From Anolis sagrei (Eukaryota > Chordata > Lepidosauria > Squamata > Anolidae): 64,000 bases of DNA. Below the pieces are notes generated by a model. The model made no database searches, was not told where the DNA came from, and saw only the letters and a list, made by a program, of their open reading frames with translations. A program made the translations under genes and the position numbers. How positions within the stretch are numbered: position 1 is the stretch's first letter; each line of letters starts with the position of its first letter. Where the stretch lies: assembly GCF_037176765.1 (NCBI RefSeq), contig NC_090024.1:164840778-164904777 (forward strand), given 5' to 3'. This document shows positions 63,125-64,000 of this stretch, one piece after another.

Positions 63125-63663
63125 TGTTGGAGTCGTAACCTTTTTGGAGAAATGGCATTTACCAGCATTCATGCAAGGCAATTAAGTTTCTCAGCTGTTA
63201 AACTGATATCCTAAATATCTCTTTGAACTGTCAAGGACAAAGATATGCCAATACACACACACACACATATTCAGCAGAGTTTCAGAAGTGTTCCTTTAGT
63301 TGTCCAAAAACATCTACTGTCCTTAAAATATATTTGCCTTTATATCATCCTCCCAAGAGACAAAAATAAGCAGATTTCTTTAAAAGTAACATAGTTGGTT
63401 TACTCACAAACTTCTTGTATTCAGCATACAGGTACTTTGCTTATCAATCTAGTTACAAGGATATTTAAAGTAGTTTATCTGTGTAAGTAACCCAGGGCAT
63501 CTTTCTTAGAAAGTTGAATGCCTTCTGTATAGCATTCTGTTCCTACTGAAGTCTAAACTGAACTGTTTCTAAAATGGAGTCTGAGCCCTGAACAAGCCCA
63601 GTTCTGATCACATGGTCTGCAGCCTTTCCCACAACAAAAACTGCATACTAATACACACATAAC

Positions 63664-63664
<1 letters not shown>
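63125..63664. other. IL12RB2 intron, no exon recognised
   Basis: Holds a (CA)n run at 63,246-63,267; nothing else recognised. Confidence 0.4.
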
Positions 63665-63716
<52 letters not shown>

Positions 63717-64000
63717 GTATCCCGCTACCATCTCCCCAAGGGACTTGGTGCGGCTTACATGAGGCCAAGCCCACAACACATCAATAAACAAAGGCAAAAC
63801 AAATAATCAATACAAACAGTTAACATAAAACTCAAAAACAAAAAATACACAATAAGCAATAAACAATAACAATAACATACACCATTTAAAAAACCTATGG
63901 CCGGGCCAAATGTAATAATTAAAATTTAAAATGCTAGGGCATGAACAAGGTAGGGTAAACTAGGATAGCGTTATCAAAGAAAGAAGAGGGCGCGCAGGCA
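63665..64000 (-). mobile_element. L2-like LINE 3' end, running off the window
   Basis: (AAT)n at 63,665-63,706, then 'cactttatttgtatcccgct', 'ctccccaagggacttggtgc' and 'ggcttacatgaggccaagcc', followed by an A/C-rich 3' UTR. The body continues past 64,000. Confidence 0.75.

Overview
The window looks like a squamate reptile nuclear genome, most likely an iguanian (anole-like) lizard. The repeat fauna shows this: Sauria-type tRNA SINEs, 5S rRNA-derived (5S-Sauria-like) SINEs, MIR-like SINEs, CR1, L2-like and RTE/BovB-like LINEs, Penelope-like fragments, and many hAT and pogo/mariner-like MITEs. Host genes have short exons, long AT-rich introns and canonical GT-AG splice sites. The species cannot be fixed from the sequence alone.

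Layout. Positions 1-29,100 are intergenic. I recognise no host gene there, only repeats: a 737-bp hAT element with a perfect 8-bp target duplication, nested SINE/MITE pairs, a truncated CR1, one or two LTR-like fossils, and a three-layer nest of transposons at 24,448-26,298. A CpG-rich promoter (about 29,340-30,240) starts SERBP1 on the + strand. Its eight coding exons lie at 29,692-47,119 and join in frame to a 431-residue protein, followed by a 3' UTR of at least 2.3 kb. Intron 1 holds a diverged ~80-bp minisatellite with a UG-rich core.

About 4.9 kb beyond the last good SERBP1 poly(A) signal, on the - strand, lie the last four coding exons of IL12RB2 (62,085 down to 54,338): the end of the last FNIII domain, the transmembrane segment, the membrane-proximal tail and the C-terminal tail with the STAT4-type tyrosine motif. 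The upstream IL12RB2 exons should lie beyond the right edge. As far as I know, the convergent SERBP1/IL12RB2 arrangement is the same in human.

The two genes are not functionally linked. SERBP1 encodes an RGG-type RNA- and ribosome-binding protein; IL12RB2 encodes the signalling chain of the IL-12 receptor. Most promising for follow-up: an in-frame 39-nt candidate microexon in SERBP1 intron 7, a tandem 3' splice site 18 nt apart that matches a known mammalian isoform choice, a large glycine expansion in SERBP1 exon 1, the intron-1 minisatellite, a family of exactly 135-bp palindromic MITEs, and MITE sequences that resemble ZNF143/THAP11 binding sites, with such a site also in the SERBP1 promoter.
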